A stretch of DNA of 23,095 bases from Chitinophagaceae bacterium (GTDB taxonomy: Bacteria; Bacteroidota; Bacteroidia; Chitinophagales; Chitinophagaceae): assembly GCA_021323155.1 (NCBI GenBank), contig JAJTCI010000005.1, positions 1-23,095 of the forward strand, given 5' to 3'. Positions within the stretch are counted from its first letter, which is position 1. Every line of letters begins with the position of its first letter. Under the pieces are notes generated by a model. The model made no database searches. It was not told the origin of the DNA and saw nothing but the letters and a program-made list of their open reading frames with translations. The position numbers and the translations under genes are program-made. Below are positions 1-7,570 of the stretch, in pieces.

Positions 1-298
1 CCAGCACCGCGATGGTGATCCATGGATATTCTTTCAGTTTCCGCTTCTGTTTTCTTTTCTTTTTTGCAGCTACCTGCTTGTGCAGCTGCCTGTTCAATTC
101 CTCCACGTACTGGTCGATGGACTTCTTATCGCGCACCTGCTGCAAGCCGTCCATGGCGTCGCTCACAAACTCAGAATCGGCTATCTGCCGTTCCACTTTG
201 TGCTGATCTTCACCGGAAAGTCCTCCTTGAACATACCGAAGCAGCTCATCACCTTTCAGGTCATCATCGTCACTCAATATGTCTTTAATGTCTGCCAC
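1..298 (-). CDS. Membrane protein following an ECF sigma factor, putative anti-sigma-like (partial, GTG start)
   Basis: An open frame runs from a GTG at 298-296 to the left edge without a stop. It begins V-A-D-I-K-D-I-L-S-D-D-D-D and continues as a charged, helical, soluble region of about 80 residues. A Lys/Arg cluster (AAKKKRKQKRKLKEYP) follows, then a hydrophobic start (WITIAVL) that looks like a transmembrane helix. The frame has a TGA at 310-308 and no ATG in between, so GTG is the likely start. It overlaps the last 14 bases of the sigma factor gene in another frame, so the two are probably translationally coupled. The E-x-L-x-x-Y-x-x-G-x-L-S-x-E-x-x-x-x-V-E-R and DAMDGL motifs resemble the N-terminal segments of Bacteroidota membrane proteins encoded beside sigma factors, many of them anti-sigma factors or TonB-like proteins. 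The C-terminal domain is outside the window, so anti-sigma function is an inference from position and topology. Confidence 0.7.
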   Translation of the reverse strand, partial: MADIKDILSDDDDLKGDELLRYVQGGLSGEDQHKVERQIADSEFVSDAMDGLQQVRDKKSIDQYVEELNRQLHKQVAAKKKRKQKRKLKEYPWITIAVL

Positions 299-854
299 TT
301 GGATGATTCATTTTTTTCTCGACAAGATTTTTCAGGTTTCGTTTACCATTCTGGATATAACTCTTCACCTGTAACGGTGTGTAACCCGTGATTCCCGATA
401 TTTCCTGGTAACTTTTTTTCTCCAGGTAGAATAAAGTTACACAGGTTTTCTGCTCTTCATTCAGCTCCTGCAGGCAGCCTTCCATCACGCTCAGTACCTT
501 ATCCTTATCAACATGGTCCTGCGTCGCAATTTCTTCAGCAGGCACCTGCACACGGTCAATGTCAACGTTTACGTTTTTATCGCGCAGCCTCATCAGGCAA
601 TGGTTACGGGCCACCATATAGAGCCAGCTTTTGAAGTAAGAGACGCGGTATTTATGTAACTCGGTGATCGACTTCAGGAATATCTGCTGTACGCAGTCTT
701 TTGCTTCTTCTTCATTCTTCAGGTATTTCATGCATACACCAAATAATAACAAAGTGTATCGCTGCAGGAGGATGCCAAGCCAGTCGTTATTTCCATCGGC
801 ATGGAATTTTTCGAGTAGCTCCTGGTCTGTGATATCTGAATAACGGTTGCCCAA
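285..854 (-). CDS. ECF RNA polymerase sigma factor (sigma-70 family)
   Basis: The 189-residue product has a region 2 around residues 25-95, including the YLKNEEEAKDCVQQIFLK and FKSWLYMVARNHCLMRLRD segments. Its region 4 helix-turn-helix is around residues 125-180 (LQELNEEQKTCVTLFYLEKKSYQEI, then the recognition helix up to SYIQNGKRNLKN, given here as separate pieces). These are the two core-binding and promoter-binding domains of extracytoplasmic-function sigma factors. The start is a TTG at 854-852: the in-frame stop upstream is at 878-876, and no ATG, GTG or CTG lies between that stop and the TTG, while the sigma-2 domain begins within about 20 residues. Its 3' end overlaps the following membrane protein gene by 14 bases. 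Together they look like a sigma/regulator pair that responds to an envelope signal. The target genes are unknown. Confidence 0.9.
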   Translation of the reverse strand: MGNRYSDITDQELLEKFHADGNNDWLGILLQRYTLLLFGVCMKYLKNEEEAKDCVQQIFLKSITELHKYRVSYFKSWLYMVARNHCLMRLRDKNVNVDIDRVQVPAEEIATQDHVDKDKVLSVMEGCLQELNEEQKTCVTLFYLEKKSYQEISGITGYTPLQVKSYIQNGKRNLKNLVEKKMNHPSGRH

Positions 855-925
855 CGGGTGTAAAATAATAATTTTTTAGCTGCGGGGTCACGGCGTTCAC
901 GGGAATGGCGATTTAGATCCTTGGC

Positions 926-956
926 TTGGCTGGCTCGACTGTTTTTCCTAAGTTTA
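926..956 (+). promoter_or_regulatory. Candidate Bacteroidota promoter for the gene at 965
   Basis: TTGG at 926-929 and TAAGTTTA at 949-956 are separated by 19 bases. This fits the -33 TTTG/TTG and -7 TAnnTTTG elements of Bacteroidota housekeeping promoters, with one mismatch in the -7 element. The -7 element ends 8 bases before the ATG at 965, so any leader would be very short. It supports the ATG at 965 over an upstream in-frame TTG. Confidence 0.4.
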
Positions 957-964
957 AAATAAAA

Positions 965-1483
965 ATGCGCTCCCTCCTGTTATTCGTACTCCTCTTAGGA
1001 ACCACTATCGCCTCCAGCCAGTCCTACTCGAATAAGAACCTCTGTTTGGGTGTTAAAAAGATCGTATCAAGCCTTACCAAAAAAGGCGATTGGCTCAGCA
1101 GCGCCAAGGGCAAAAAGATCAACCCTGTATTCATGAGCGCCACTACCTATAACAGTAAGATCTATTTTAACGAGGCACTGGAAAATGTCGTGGTGGTTTG
1201 GCGAAATGACACAGTATTACAAAAAGGTGATTATTATTTTACTGCCACCTTTGCCCGCGCTAAGAGTTTTGATTCATTACATACCCAATTCTCAGAGCTG
1301 TCCAAATCCCTGAAGGCCTGTTACCCGAAAGCCACCGTTGAAGAGGATTTCTCCAACCGGTATGCGGATGGCGACGGATACCTGACACTGAGATTAGGCG
1401 AGCTCAAGATCAGCCTGGACATGTATGCCAACAGCAACGTAGCAGATGACAAAGTAATACTACTCACTATAATGGCGCGGTAA
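965..1483 (+). CDS. Small exported protein of unknown function
   Basis: The product is 172 residues. It starts with a clear signal peptide: MRS, then the hydrophobic run LLLFVLLLGTTIA, then a likely cleavage after SSQS. The mature part has a repeated Lys-rich segment (KKIVSSLTKKGDW, SSAKGKKI) and an alternating beta-type pattern such as ENVVVVWRND and YYFTATFARAK, and ends with ILLTIMAR. I do not recognise the family. The size and pattern fit a small periplasmic alpha/beta domain. The ATG at 965 was chosen because it starts directly before the signal peptide; the frame extends 39 bases further to a TTG, which would put polar residues ahead of the signal. The gene is divergent from the sigma factor gene and is followed by a 281-base gap. 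Confidence 0.75.
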   Translation: MRSLLLFVLLLGTTIASSQSYSNKNLCLGVKKIVSSLTKKGDWLSSAKGKKINPVFMSATTYNSKIYFNEALENVVVVWRNDTVLQKGDYYFTATFARAKSFDSLHTQFSELSKSLKACYPKATVEEDFSNRYADGDGYLTLRLGELKISLDMYANSNVADDKVILLTIMAR

Positions 1484-1625
1484 TCATTAAAAGCAACCTG
1501 GACCGGGCGGCGATTTACTGCTGATCAAATGCGCCTGGATCGCCTAACCGGCGGTTGCTGTAGTTGCACACCCTTAGTTAACAAAGCATACTGAAAAATA
1601 AAATGTGTGATTGCTTTTTTCGTCC

Positions 1626-1633
1626 TATATTTG
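1626..1633 (+). promoter_or_regulatory. -7 promoter element for the RRM gene
   Basis: TATATTTG is an exact match to the Bacteroidota -7 consensus TAnnTTTG. No clean TTTG lies 19 bases upstream. If this element is used, transcription starts near 1639 and leaves a 5' leader of about 125 bases before the ATG at 1765. The rest of the gap 1484-1764 has no convincing ORF. Confidence 0.55.
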
Positions 1634-1764
1634 CCCTGTTAAATTGAGTTTTTTGCATCTGGTTATTAGAACGATTTTATCTGCTACGCATTTTCTGCTA
1701 AGAGTTAGTCTTCTGTCCACTGCGGGTTCTCAAGATCTTTTAAAAATTAATGTAAACGAAGAAC

Positions 1765-2100
1765 ATGAACATTTATGTTTCTAACTTAAGCTTCAACGTA
1801 CAGGATGAAGACTTAAGAGAATTTTTTGCAGAGTACGGAGAAGTTACATCTGCTAAGGTTATCACTGACAAATTCACTAATCGCAGCCGTGGTTTCGGTT
1901 TCGTAGAAATGGCTGATGACGAAGCTGCCCGCAAAGCAATCGCTGAATTAAACGGCGGTGTTGTTGAAGGCAGGACCATCAACGTTACTGAAGCAAAACC
2001 TCGTGAAGAAAGACCCAACACCGGTGGCACTGGTGGCGGTGGCTACAAGAAGCGTTCTTTCTCTAACGACAGGAACAGCGGTGGTGGTAGCAGGTGGTAA
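1765..2100 (+). CDS. RNA-binding protein with a single RRM domain and Gly-rich tail
   Basis: The 111-residue protein is one RNA recognition motif followed by a disordered tail. RNP2 is IYVSNL (residues 3-8). RNP1 is RGFGFVEM (around residues 42-49), with the aromatic residues that stack on RNA bases. The beta-alpha-beta-beta-alpha-beta pattern ends near residue 78 (GRTINVTEAKP). Residues 85-111 are rich in Gly, Ser, Arg and Lys and end GGGSRW. Such proteins are widespread in Bacteroidota and cyanobacteria, where related ones are cold-responsive RNA chaperones or mRNA binders; the role here is inferred. It is monocistronic, with its own promoter and terminator. The long leader is compatible with post-transcriptional control. 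Confidence 0.95.
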   Translation: MNIYVSNLSFNVQDEDLREFFAEYGEVTSAKVITDKFTNRSRGFGFVEMADDEAARKAIAELNGGVVEGRTINVTEAKPREERPNTGGTGGGGYKKRSFSNDRNSGGGSRW

Positions 2101-2121
2101 TACTTGTTACAACAACTTATA

Positions 2122-2145
2122 AAGGGAGCATTCGCTCCCTTTTTT
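2122..2145 (+). terminator. Intrinsic terminator of the RRM gene
   Basis: The stem AAGGGAGC (2122-2129) pairs perfectly with GCTCCCTT (2134-2141) around the loop ATTC. It is followed immediately by a run of T residues to 2145. It lies 22 bases after the RRM stop codon. Confidence 0.9.
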
Positions 2146-2155
2146 ATTTAAGATA

Positions 2156-2175
2156 CCTACCACTGAAAAGGTGGG
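2156..2175. terminator. Weak hairpin between convergent genes
   Basis: CCTACC (2156-2161) can pair with GGTGGG (2170-2175), with one wobble, around an 8-base loop. AT-rich sequence lies on both sides, but there is no pure T run. It sits 4 bases past the stop of the minus-strand DsbA-like gene and may end that transcript. The evidence is modest. Confidence 0.3.
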
Positions 2176-2179
2176 CATT

Positions 2180-2722
2180 TTATTCTTCTGAGATCGCCAA
2201 TACATCCTGAATGAAACGTTCCAGGTTCTCTACACTCACCGCTTCCTCGAATAAATGATTGTTCACCAGGATGGCTGGAACATCACGGATGCCTTTACCC
2301 AGGGCCCCCATCAGGTCGCCCCGCACCTGCCATGCATATCGCCCGTTCACCAGCTCGTCAAAGAATTTCATGCTGCTTATGCCCGCTTCTTTTGCATATT
2401 TTTTCAGGCTGATCAAACCCAGTTGCTTCCGGTGGTAAAACATCAGGTTATGCAGTTCCCAAAGCTTGCCTTCCTGTGAAGCCGCTACCGCAGCTTCCGC
2501 CGCCTTCATCGCTTTCTGGTGCCTGTTGCTCAGGGGGAAATGACGAATGTTCAGTCGCACCCTCCCAGGGGTTATTTCATAAACAGCTTTCACCACCTCG
2601 TTGGCCGCCGCGCAGGCAAGGCTCTCGTAATCCACGTAGAAAGTGATAGTGACCGGCGCGTTCTTATTGCCGATAAATACGTCTCCCGGTTCAATGATTT
2701 CTTTGCCTTTCGATATTGCCAT
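2180..2722 (-). CDS. Cytoplasmic DsbA-fold (thioredoxin_4-like) protein with a single active-site cysteine
   Basis: The 180-residue product follows the DsbA/FrnE-like thioredoxin domain, close to the domain fused to some NhaA antiporters. The first strand is APVTITFYVDYES, followed by the active-site helix. An RHFPLSNRHQKAMKAAEAA segment and an ELHNLMFYHRKQL helical insert come next. The cis-proline loop is RDVPAILVNN. The usual Cys-x-x-Cys is Cys-Ala-Ala-Ala here (DYESLACAAAN, Cys near residue 37), so only the N-terminal cysteine remains. There is no signal peptide, so it should be cytoplasmic. The gene starts 54 bases after the clpB stop on the same strand and may be co-transcribed with it. 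A normal disulfide exchange cycle is unlikely. Glutathione-transferase-like, peroxidase-like, thiol-adduct or purely structural roles are possible. Confidence 0.85.
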   Translation of the reverse strand: MAISKGKEIIEPGDVFIGNKNAPVTITFYVDYESLACAAANEVVKAVYEITPGRVRLNIRHFPLSNRHQKAMKAAEAAVAASQEGKLWELHNLMFYHRKQLGLISLKKYAKEAGISSMKFFDELVNGRYAWQVRGDLMGALGKGIRDVPAILVNNHLFEEAVSVENLERFIQDVLAISEE

Positions 2723-2776
2723 TCCCGCTTGCTTTAATTATGCCATCAATCAACCCCCGCTATCCACGCGCTTACT

Positions 2777-5386
2777 TCAACTCACAGGTCCCTGAACATC
2801 GTTCCTGAACACCACCACCCCATCGAATACATCCACCAGCACCGGGTGATTCTTATCCACCTCCCCCGCCAGTATCTTTTTACTCAGCTGGTTGACAATT
2901 TGTTTCTGGATCAGACGTTTTAACGGCCTGGCACCAAATTGCGGATCATAGCCATTTTCCACCAGGTAATCCAACAGGTACTCGCTGAATTCCAGTTGCA
3001 CATTGCTTTGTTGCAACATCGCCTTCAACTGGTTCAACTGTATATTGATAATACCCCTGATCTCGTTTTTCATCAACGGTTGGAACATGATCACTTCATC
3101 CACCCGGTTGAGAAACTCCGGTCGGATCGTCTGGCGCAGGAGGGTCATCACCTCGTTCCTGGCTGCGTCAACCACTTCTTCCAGGTTTTTCTCGCTCACA
3201 TTTTCAAATCGTTCCTGGATGATATGACTCCCGATGTTGCTGGTCATAATAATGATGGTGTTTTTGAAATTCACCACGCGTCCTTTATTATCGGTAAGCC
3301 GGCCATCATCCAGCACCTGCAACAGTACGTTCCACACATCGGGATTTGCCTTCTCGATCTCATCCAGCAATACCACGCTGTAAGGTTTCCTTCTTACAGC
3401 TTCCGTCAGCTGGCCACCTTCATCGTATCCCACGTAACCGGGGGGCGCTCCTACCAGCCTCGATACGGTATGTTTCTCCTGGTATTCACTCATGTCGATA
3501 CGCGTCATCATGCTTTCATCATCAAAGAGAAACTCTGCCAGCGCTTTCGCGAGCTCCGTCTTACCCACACCCGTGGTACCGAGGAAAATAAATGAACCGA
3601 TCGGCTTACGCGGATCACTCAGGCCCGCCCTGCTCCGGCGAATGGCATCCGCTACAGCTGTGATTGCTTCATGTTGCCCAACCACTCTCTGGTGGAGGTG
3701 ATCCTCCAGGTGTAGCAGCTTCTCCTTTTCGCTCTGCAACATCCGGGTCACCGGGATACCGGTTGCCTTTGCCACGTTCTCAGCGATGTCCTCCGCGTCT
3801 ACTTCTTCTTTCAGCAATCTTTTCTCGCTGATCTGGGCAAGTTCGGTGGTCATATCCCCGATGATCTTCTCCTGTTCCTTGATCCTGCCATATCGGATCT
3901 CTGCTACCTGTCCGTAATCACCCTCCCGCTCTGCACGTTCCGCCGCCTGCTTCAGGTTCTCGATCTCGGCTTTGGCATTCTGCACTTTCTCTACCAGTTC
4001 CTTTTCCTGTTGCCACTTGGCCTTATACGTATCCCGTTCCACCATCAGGTTACTGATGATCGTATTCAGTTCATTTAATTTTTCATCATCATTCTCTCTT
4101 TTAATGGCTTCACGCTCTATCTCCAGCTGCCGGACCCTTCGCTCCAGTTCATCCAGCTCTTCCGGCATGGAATTCATCTCCAGGCGAAGCTTGGCGGCGC
4201 TTTCGTCAATCAGGTCGATCGCCTTATCCGGCAGGAACCGGTCCGTCACATAACGATTGGATAATTCCACCGCTGCGATGATCGCTTCATCGCGGATGCG
4301 CACATGGTGGTGTGACTCATATCGGTCTTTCAAACCACGTAGTATCGAGATGGCGTCCTCTACGGTGGGCTCGTCCACCATCACCTTCTGGAAACGGCGC
4401 TCCAGCGCCTTATCCTTTTCAAAATATTTCTGGTACTCGTTCAGCGTGGTAGCCCCAATTGCCCGCAGTTCACCCCTTGCCAGTGCGGGTTTCAGGATGT
4501 TGGCGGCATCCATCGCGCCCTCGCCACCGCCCGCGCCAACCAGCGTATGGATCTCGTCGATGAACAGGATGATCTCTCCCTCGCTCTTCGCTACTTCGTT
4601 GATCACCGCTTTTAATCGTTCTTCGAATTCCCCTTTGTATTTCGCTCCCGCGATAAGCTGCCCCATGTCGAGGGCGAAAATGATCTTGCTCTTAAGGTTC
4701 TCCGGTACGTCACCGTTAACGATCCGCATGGCAAGGCCTTCAGCGATCGCTGTCTTACCAACCCCCGGCTCACCGACAAGTATCGGGTTGTTCTTAGAAC
4801 GGCGGGAAAGGATATGCAATGTCCTCCGGATCTCCTCGTCACGACCGATCACCGGGTCCAGCTTGCCATTCCGGGCCAGCTCGATCAGGTTCTTCGAATA
4901 TTTTTGAAGTGCATTGTATTGCTGCGACTGTGTCTGCGAGTTCACGGTAGACCCTTTGCGCAGGTCTTTCACCGCTGCCACCATCCCTTTTTCAGTAAGC
5001 CCGGCGTCCTTCAGGAGCTTGGCGGCATCGTCCGTGCCCTGCAGCAAACCGACCATCAGGTGCTCGGGATTCACGAATTCGTCACCAAACGTTTTCAGCG
5101 TCGCATTCGCACGTAACAAAGCGTTGTTCAGTTCGCGGCTGATTACCTGCGCGGCCTCACCCGACGTTTTGGGAAGTTTATTCATAGCCTCGTCCACTTT
5201 CCCTTCCACGTATTGTACGTTCACATTGTTTTTCTTGAGCAGGAACTCAACGGGAGAATCCTCGTCTGCAAGCAACGCTTTCAACAGGTGGCTGGTCTCG
5301 ATATTCGGACTGCCCGCGTTGAACGCAAGTTGTTGCGCGGCCTGGATGGTCTCCTGCGCCTTGATGGTATAATTGTTCATGTTCAT
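2777..5386 (-). CDS. clpB: ClpB disaggregase (Hsp100 AAA+ chaperone)
   Basis: The 869-residue length is normal for ClpB. The N-terminal Clp repeat domain is about residues 1-145. The first AAA+ module has Walker A GEPGVGKT (205-212), pore loop AGAKYKGEFEE near 246 and Walker B IILFIDEIH (272-280). A long charged coiled-coil middle domain follows (about 405-525), which separates ClpB from ClpA and ClpC. The second AAA+ module has Walker A GTTGVGKT (603-610), pore loop GYVGYDEGG (650-658) and Walker B VVLLDEIEKA (671-680). ClpB works with DnaK in the cytoplasm to pull proteins out of aggregates by threading them through its hexamer. The start is the ATG at 5386, with another ATG two codons later. 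It is probably heat induced, as in the family, but no recognised heat-shock operator is visible. Confidence 0.98.
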   Translation of the reverse strand: MNMNNYTIKAQETIQAAQQLAFNAGSPNIETSHLLKALLADEDSPVEFLLKKNNVNVQYVEGKVDEAMNKLPKTSGEAAQVISRELNNALLRANATLKTFGDEFVNPEHLMVGLLQGTDDAAKLLKDAGLTEKGMVAAVKDLRKGSTVNSQTQSQQYNALQKYSKNLIELARNGKLDPVIGRDEEIRRTLHILSRRSKNNPILVGEPGVGKTAIAEGLAMRIVNGDVPENLKSKIIFALDMGQLIAGAKYKGEFEERLKAVINEVAKSEGEIILFIDEIHTLVGAGGGEGAMDAANILKPALARGELRAIGATTLNEYQKYFEKDKALERRFQKVMVDEPTVEDAISILRGLKDRYESHHHVRIRDEAIIAAVELSNRYVTDRFLPDKAIDLIDESAAKLRLEMNSMPEELDELERRVRQLEIEREAIKRENDDEKLNELNTIISNLMVERDTYKAKWQQEKELVEKVQNAKAEIENLKQAAERAEREGDYGQVAEIRYGRIKEQEKIIGDMTTELAQISEKRLLKEEVDAEDIAENVAKATGIPVTRMLQSEKEKLLHLEDHLHQRVVGQHEAITAVADAIRRSRAGLSDPRKPIGSFIFLGTTGVGKTELAKALAEFLFDDESMMTRIDMSEYQEKHTVSRLVGAPPGYVGYDEGGQLTEAVRRKPYSVVLLDEIEKANPDVWNVLLQVLDDGRLTDNKGRVVNFKNTIIIMTSNIGSHIIQERFENVSEKNLEEVVDAARNEVMTLLRQTIRPEFLNRVDEVIMFQPLMKNEIRGIINIQLNQLKAMLQQSNVQLEFSEYLLDYLVENGYDPQFGARPLKRLIQKQIVNQLSKKILAGEVDKNHPVLVDVFDGVVVFRNDVQGPVS

Positions 5387-5668
5387 AGTAGATCTTTTTT
5401 GTTCTGAGCGTTGTTAGCCTGCTACAACTCCTGATGAGTCACGGGCTGATGGATGCCTATGCGCAAAAGCCTGTCCAACCCCCTGATCGCAGAAGCAATG
5501 TCAGTCTTAACAAAGTTTAACTGCATCAAAGTCAGTGCCGTAGCCAGATTCCTGCTATTATTTCAGGCGGGCATGGGAAAATAGACGCTCGGAGTTGAGG
5601 GTGCACGGGGCAGCCACATCTGGATGCAATTCCTTAAGGACTTAGCTAGCGGCCTCGTATGAAGTGGT
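5387..5668. other. Intergenic region upstream of clpB
   Basis: These 282 bases lie between the clpB start and the end of the DUF3857 operon and contain no credible ORF. The only structure I see is TTAACAAAGTTTAA at 5507-5520, whose TTAA ends are inverted, plus two CAAAGT hexamers at 5511-5516 and 5527-5532. Read on the minus strand, the two ACTTTG copies lie 16 bases apart and 121 or more bases ahead of the clpB ATG. They could mark the clpB control region. No exact TAnnTTTG element was found. Confidence 0.35.
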
Positions 5669-7567
5669 TTAATCTTTCTTAACCAGGACTATTTTGCCGC
5701 GGTCTGCGCGGTAGATGTCCTCAAGAAATTTTGAATAGTCTTTGAATAGGGACGGAGGATATGTTCCGGCGAATCGCTCGTTCACCCGTACGACGTTTAT
5801 GGTGGTTGCTGTGGCTTTAAAACTAATACTGTATTTGCCCCATGATGCCTGCACGGTTACATCCTTTGGCATCGCTTCCACCGAATATCCCGAAGGTATC
5901 CGGATGGCAACGCTATCCACGTCTCTGTAAGAACGGGCCTGCCGGATGTTGAACTTGCGTGGTTTATCGGTTGATAACTTACCGCCGCCTTTGTTCAGGA
6001 GATTAGGCACGATAAAGATCCTTTTACCGGTTACTGACGCATAACTCTGGGCCTGTAAAGTGAGTCTTTCCTCCATCGAAGGGATCGCGCCGGTATGTTC
6101 CGTATAGGCTGACGCCGTTATCTGGTAAGTAGGCAAATCAAACATACCATTCAGGTATTCCTCACGCTGTTCCTTTGTGGCGGTATGGATCAACGAGTGT
6201 TGAACCTCCTGCTGTTCACCTGTATAATACGTAGTGATTTTAGCGGTAAGATTCCCTTCTAAGTCAATTTCTCCCTCTACGCTTCGAACCTGGAGATTGT
6301 CCGTTGCATGATATCTGGGTGTACTTACAATATGACCTCCGCTCTCATTAATAAGCACGGCTTTCCTGTTACCGGTCGATCTGCCCATATAACCCGTAGA
6401 CCGGGTGGGGTCAGTACACTCCAGCCAGATAGTGTCTTTTCCAAGGGGCACACAGGCCACGACATGATTGAACTGGCTCGACGGAAAACTCTCATCCAGC
6501 AGCGGCTCATCCTCTCCTGATTGAATTTCCACATAGTAACCTTTGATATTCGCCTCCCTCAACAAGGCAACGGTATAATTGGACAGCGCCTTGCAATCGC
6601 CATATCGTTTCGCCGCAACATATTTTGCCTCGAACGGCTGCCACCCACCAATTCCAAGCTGTATGCTGACATACCGGGTATTCTTTTGCATGTAATTATA
6701 CACCGCCTGCACCTTTTCCATATCAGATTTCAAGTCCTGCGTCAGCAACCTGATGTCTTGCTTTACATTATCGGGAAGTTCATCTCTTCCCTGGAGCAGG
6801 CGATAAATATATTTACCATATTCCTCCCAGGTGGCCATGTTTCCCTCGTAACCGGAAGCCTTAAACTGGGAAGGCGCTAACAGGACGGAAGGCGTAACAT
6901 CCTCCCAGATAGGCATCAACGGCTCCGGGATTACCGGGGTAACATTTCGAATCTCCCACGTAAGTGTTTTTTTGCCATCTTTTTCAGTAACTACCGGCTT
7001 ATCCTGGAAATTCACCTGTTTGAACCGGATAGTTACATCCGCGCTATTGATGATCGTCAGTTTACTATATTCCACGCCGACAAAACTGCCATTCACCGGG
7101 CGCCAGACCGGCAACCCCAGTATACCATCCGCTTCAGATTCTACCTCATATTCTACGGTAAAAGGGAACTCCCGGTATTGAAAATCGTGAACCTTGTACC
7201 TGGTGTCGGTCATAAGGCTGGACCCATCGTTGCTGCTCACATCATTGATATCTTTCTTTTTGACCGATTTCAGTCGCTTGCCCGCTGCATCGAACAGCAC
7301 GCCATCAATTGAACCGATCTCCCTGAATTCGTTATAATAATCCTGAAAGAGCGAATAAGGCAGGCCATCTTTATTCAATATTGTATAAGCGAACTTGCGA
7401 TAGAACTTCGCCCGCCCGGCAGATTTTTGTTCAACACGCAGCTCTTCAAATCGTTTCACAATGTTCGCACCCTGCTTCACCGAGTCCGGTATCAATTTCA
7501 CATCATAGTTCTGACTGGAACCTTGAACGGCAAGCGCAAGCGCCAACACCAAAATGAATGTTCTCAT
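5669..7567 (-). CDS. Exported DUF3857 / transglutaminase-like protein with intact catalytic triad
   Basis: The 632-residue product has a signal peptide (MRTFILVLALALAVQGSSQ). A DUF3857-type beta-rich domain spans about residues 25-240, followed by a transglutaminase-core papain-like domain at about 275-400. The likely catalytic residues are Cys325 (RYGDCKALSN), His368 (SQFNHVVAC) and Asp386 (WLECTDPTRS). The C-terminal 230 residues are a beta-rich region typical of this family. Bacteroidota carry many such periplasmic proteins; their substrates are largely unknown and could be peptide bonds or amide cross-links. The ATG at 7567 is 3 bases after the stop of a longer paralogue, so the two form one operon. 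The intact triad suggests that this is the enzymatic member of the pair. Confidence 0.85.
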   Translation of the reverse strand: MRTFILVLALALAVQGSSQNYDVKLIPDSVKQGANIVKRFEELRVEQKSAGRAKFYRKFAYTILNKDGLPYSLFQDYYNEFREIGSIDGVLFDAAGKRLKSVKKKDINDVSSNDGSSLMTDTRYKVHDFQYREFPFTVEYEVESEADGILGLPVWRPVNGSFVGVEYSKLTIINSADVTIRFKQVNFQDKPVVTEKDGKKTLTWEIRNVTPVIPEPLMPIWEDVTPSVLLAPSQFKASGYEGNMATWEEYGKYIYRLLQGRDELPDNVKQDIRLLTQDLKSDMEKVQAVYNYMQKNTRYVSIQLGIGGWQPFEAKYVAAKRYGDCKALSNYTVALLREANIKGYYVEIQSGEDEPLLDESFPSSQFNHVVACVPLGKDTIWLECTDPTRSTGYMGRSTGNRKAVLINESGGHIVSTPRYHATDNLQVRSVEGEIDLEGNLTAKITTYYTGEQQEVQHSLIHTATKEQREEYLNGMFDLPTYQITASAYTEHTGAIPSMEERLTLQAQSYASVTGKRIFIVPNLLNKGGGKLSTDKPRKFNIRQARSYRDVDSVAIRIPSGYSVEAMPKDVTVQASWGKYSISFKATATTINVVRVNERFAGTYPPSLFKDYSKFLEDIYRADRGKIVLVKKD

Positions 7568-7570
7568 AGC

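Noticed and set aside
1484..1625. Stem between GCAACC near 1491 and GGTTGC near 1553 as terminator
   Set aside because: The arms are only six bases, far apart and without a T run.
2939..5372. Several long plus-strand open frames opposite clpB
   Set aside because: They are antisense shadows of the highly conserved clpB frame; their translations are low-complexity and lack any recognisable domain.
5430..5460. CTGATGAG at the hammerhead ribozyme core position
   Set aside because: No GAAA core partner or third stem follows at the expected spacing, so the match is by chance.
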